From Actinomycetota bacterium (GTDB taxonomy: Bacteria; Actinomycetota; Actinomycetes; S36-B12; UBA10799), in assembly GCA_003452655.1 (NCBI GenBank), contig DMNR01000444.1, forward strand, positions 1 through 6,421: DNA of 6,421 nucleotides, written 5' to 3'. Made by a program: the position numbers and the translations under genes. Shown piece by piece: positions 5,452 to 6,421 of the stretch. The notes beneath the pieces were generated by a model, which ran no database searches, had not been told where the DNA came from, and worked only from the letters and a program-made list of their open reading frames with translations. Each line of letters opens with the position of its first letter. The first letter of the stretch is position 1.

Positions 5452-6421
5452 TGTCTGCACCTACCAATGCCGGTCCACCGGCACGAACCGCCGATGAGTC
5501 GGCAGTGATCGCGAAGCTTTCAACCCTCGACCGATTCCTTCCGCTGTGGATCGGTCTAGCGATGCTCATTGGCCTGCTGCTCGGGCGGATGATTCCGAGC
5601 CTGCAGACCGGGCTCGACGCGGTTCGTGTCGGCGATACCAGCCTGCCGATTGCGATCGGTCTGCTGGCGATGATGTACCCGGTCCTCGCTCGGGTGAAGT
5701 ACGAGGAGATGGGCCACCTCACGGGTGATCGCCGGATGTTGTGGCTCTCCCTCGTCCTCAACTGGCTCATCGGTCCGGCACTGATGTTCGTGCTGGCGTG
5801 GGTGTTCCTCGCGGACTACCCCGCATTTCGAACCGGGCTGATCGTCATCGGATTGGCACGCTGTATCGCGATGGTGTTGATCTGGAACGACCTTGCCTGC
5901 GGGAATCGCGAGGCAGGCGCACTGTTGGTAGCGATCAACTCGATCTTCCAGATCCTCGGCTACGCGCTACTCGGAACCTTCTACCTCGCAACTTTGCCCG
6001 GGTGGCTCGGACTGAGCACCCAGGACGTCGCGTTCTCGACCTGGGCGATCACGAAGGCAGTGCTGATCTTCCTTGGCATCCCACTGCTGGCCGGCTACCT
6101 CACGCGCCGGATTGGCGTCGCCCGTCGTGGTCGGCAGTGGTACGACGACGTGTTCGCGCCCCGGATCGCCCCTATCGCTTTGTGGGGGCTGCTGTTCACC
6201 ATCGTTGTTCTCTTCGCTTTGCAGGGCTCGGCGATCATCAGCGCCCCAATGACGGTCGCCCGAATTGCGCTGCCGATGCTCGTCTACTTCGCAGTCATGT
6301 GGTTCGCCTCCTTCGGTCTGTCGCACGCCTTTGGTTTGCCCTACGACCGCTCCGCCACGGTGGCATTCACCGCGGCCGGAAACAACTTCGAACTCGCGAT
6401 CGCTGTCAGCATCGGAGTGTG
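5451..6421 (+). CDS. acr3: Acr3 arsenite efflux permease, 5' part
   Basis: The frame opens at ATG 5451-5453 and remains open to the window end, giving 323 residues; the C-terminus lies outside. It is a member of the Acr3 (BART superfamily) family that exports As(III) across the cytoplasmic membrane using the proton gradient, unrelated to ArsB. Family landmarks are STLDRFLPLWIGLAMLIGLLLG (24-45), MYPVLARVKYEEM (75-87), the Cys-containing GLARCIAMVLIWNDLACGN (134-152) with C138, and AFTAAGNNFELAIAVSIGV (305-323) with E314. C138 and E314 lie at a constant offset of nine from Cys129 and Glu305 of C. glutamicum Acr3-1, residues reported as essential there, which supports function. Eight or more hydrophobic segments are visible. 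The start codon shares one base with the arsI stop (TGATG), and there is no good ribosome site in the arsI tail, so translation is probably coupled. An ArsC-type reductase may follow outside the window. Confidence 0.95.
   Translation, partial: MSAPTNAGPPARTADESAVIAKLSTLDRFLPLWIGLAMLIGLLLGRMIPSLQTGLDAVRVGDTSLPIAIGLLAMMYPVLARVKYEEMGHLTGDRRMLWLSLVLNWLIGPALMFVLAWVFLADYPAFRTGLIVIGLARCIAMVLIWNDLACGNREAGALLVAINSIFQILGYALLGTFYLATLPGWLGLSTQDVAFSTWAITKAVLIFLGIPLLAGYLTRRIGVARRGRQWYDDVFAPRIAPIALWGLLFTIVVLFALQGSAIISAPMTVARIALPMLVYFAVMWFASFGLSHAFGLPYDRSATVAFTAAGNNFELAIAVSIGV

Noticed and set aside
5182..5460. Minus-strand ORF of 92 codons over the arsI 3' part
   Set aside because: Antisense to the ArsI Cys-pair and tail region; Arg/Ala-rich shadow frame.
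5967..6326. Minus-strand ORF of 119 codons inside acr3
   Set aside because: Very hydrophilic Glu/Asp/Gln/Arg-rich product that is the expected antisense reading of membrane-protein codons.
1..6421. One integrated new arsenic or metal system spanning the whole window
   Set aside because: The middle genes (membrane protein, LOG protein, lipoprotein, 154-residue protein) have mixed orientation, separate promoter gaps and no shared pathway. Only the left pair and the right ars operon form coherent units, and both are of known type.

Overview
The window looks like chromosomal or plasmid DNA of a high-GC Gram-positive bacterium (Actinomycetota, most likely Mycobacteriales such as Rhodococcus or a relative; the genus is inference). 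The reasons are the GC-rich codon use, frequent GTG starts, short or overlapping gene junctions, and the actinobacterial form of the ArsR and ArsI/CadI proteins at the right end. No rRNA, tRNA, CRISPR array, transposase or integrase is visible.

Left end (1-1471, plus strand): the 3' part of a YraQ/UPF0718-family permease gene overlaps by 4 bp with a gene for a TIGR03943/DUF1980 (YcgQ-type) membrane protein. This is a well-known two-gene pair of a transporter-like protein and a partner with a histidine-rich loop. About 410 bp follow that are mostly non-coding or hold a doubtful small ORF.

Middle (1883-4390): four genes of mixed orientation and no obvious shared pathway. They are an unrecognised four-helix membrane protein (minus), a LOG/TIGR00730-type nucleotide-binding protein with two altered glycine-rich motifs (plus), a DUF4352 lipoprotein (minus) whose end overlaps the LOG gene tail to tail by 14 bp, and an unrecognised 154-residue soluble protein (minus).

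Right end (4519-6421): a divergent arsenic-resistance locus. arsR (minus) encodes an As(III)-sensing repressor with an N-terminal Cys-Cys pair plus a Cys-X-Cys in the DNA-binding region. Facing it are arsI/cadI, for a dioxygenase-fold C-As lyase or metal-binding protein, and acr3, for the arsenite efflux permease, joined by a one-base TGATG overlap and running off the window. The 87-bp gap between arsR and arsI holds a perfect 7-4-7 palindrome nested in a larger inverted repeat, a strong candidate for the ArsR operator. Together they give arsenic-induced expression of C-As bond cleavage followed by export of the released As(III).

I did not find a clearly new system. The best second looks are the operator architecture, the altered LOG motifs, the Cys-rich tail of ArsI, and the two unrecognised proteins.
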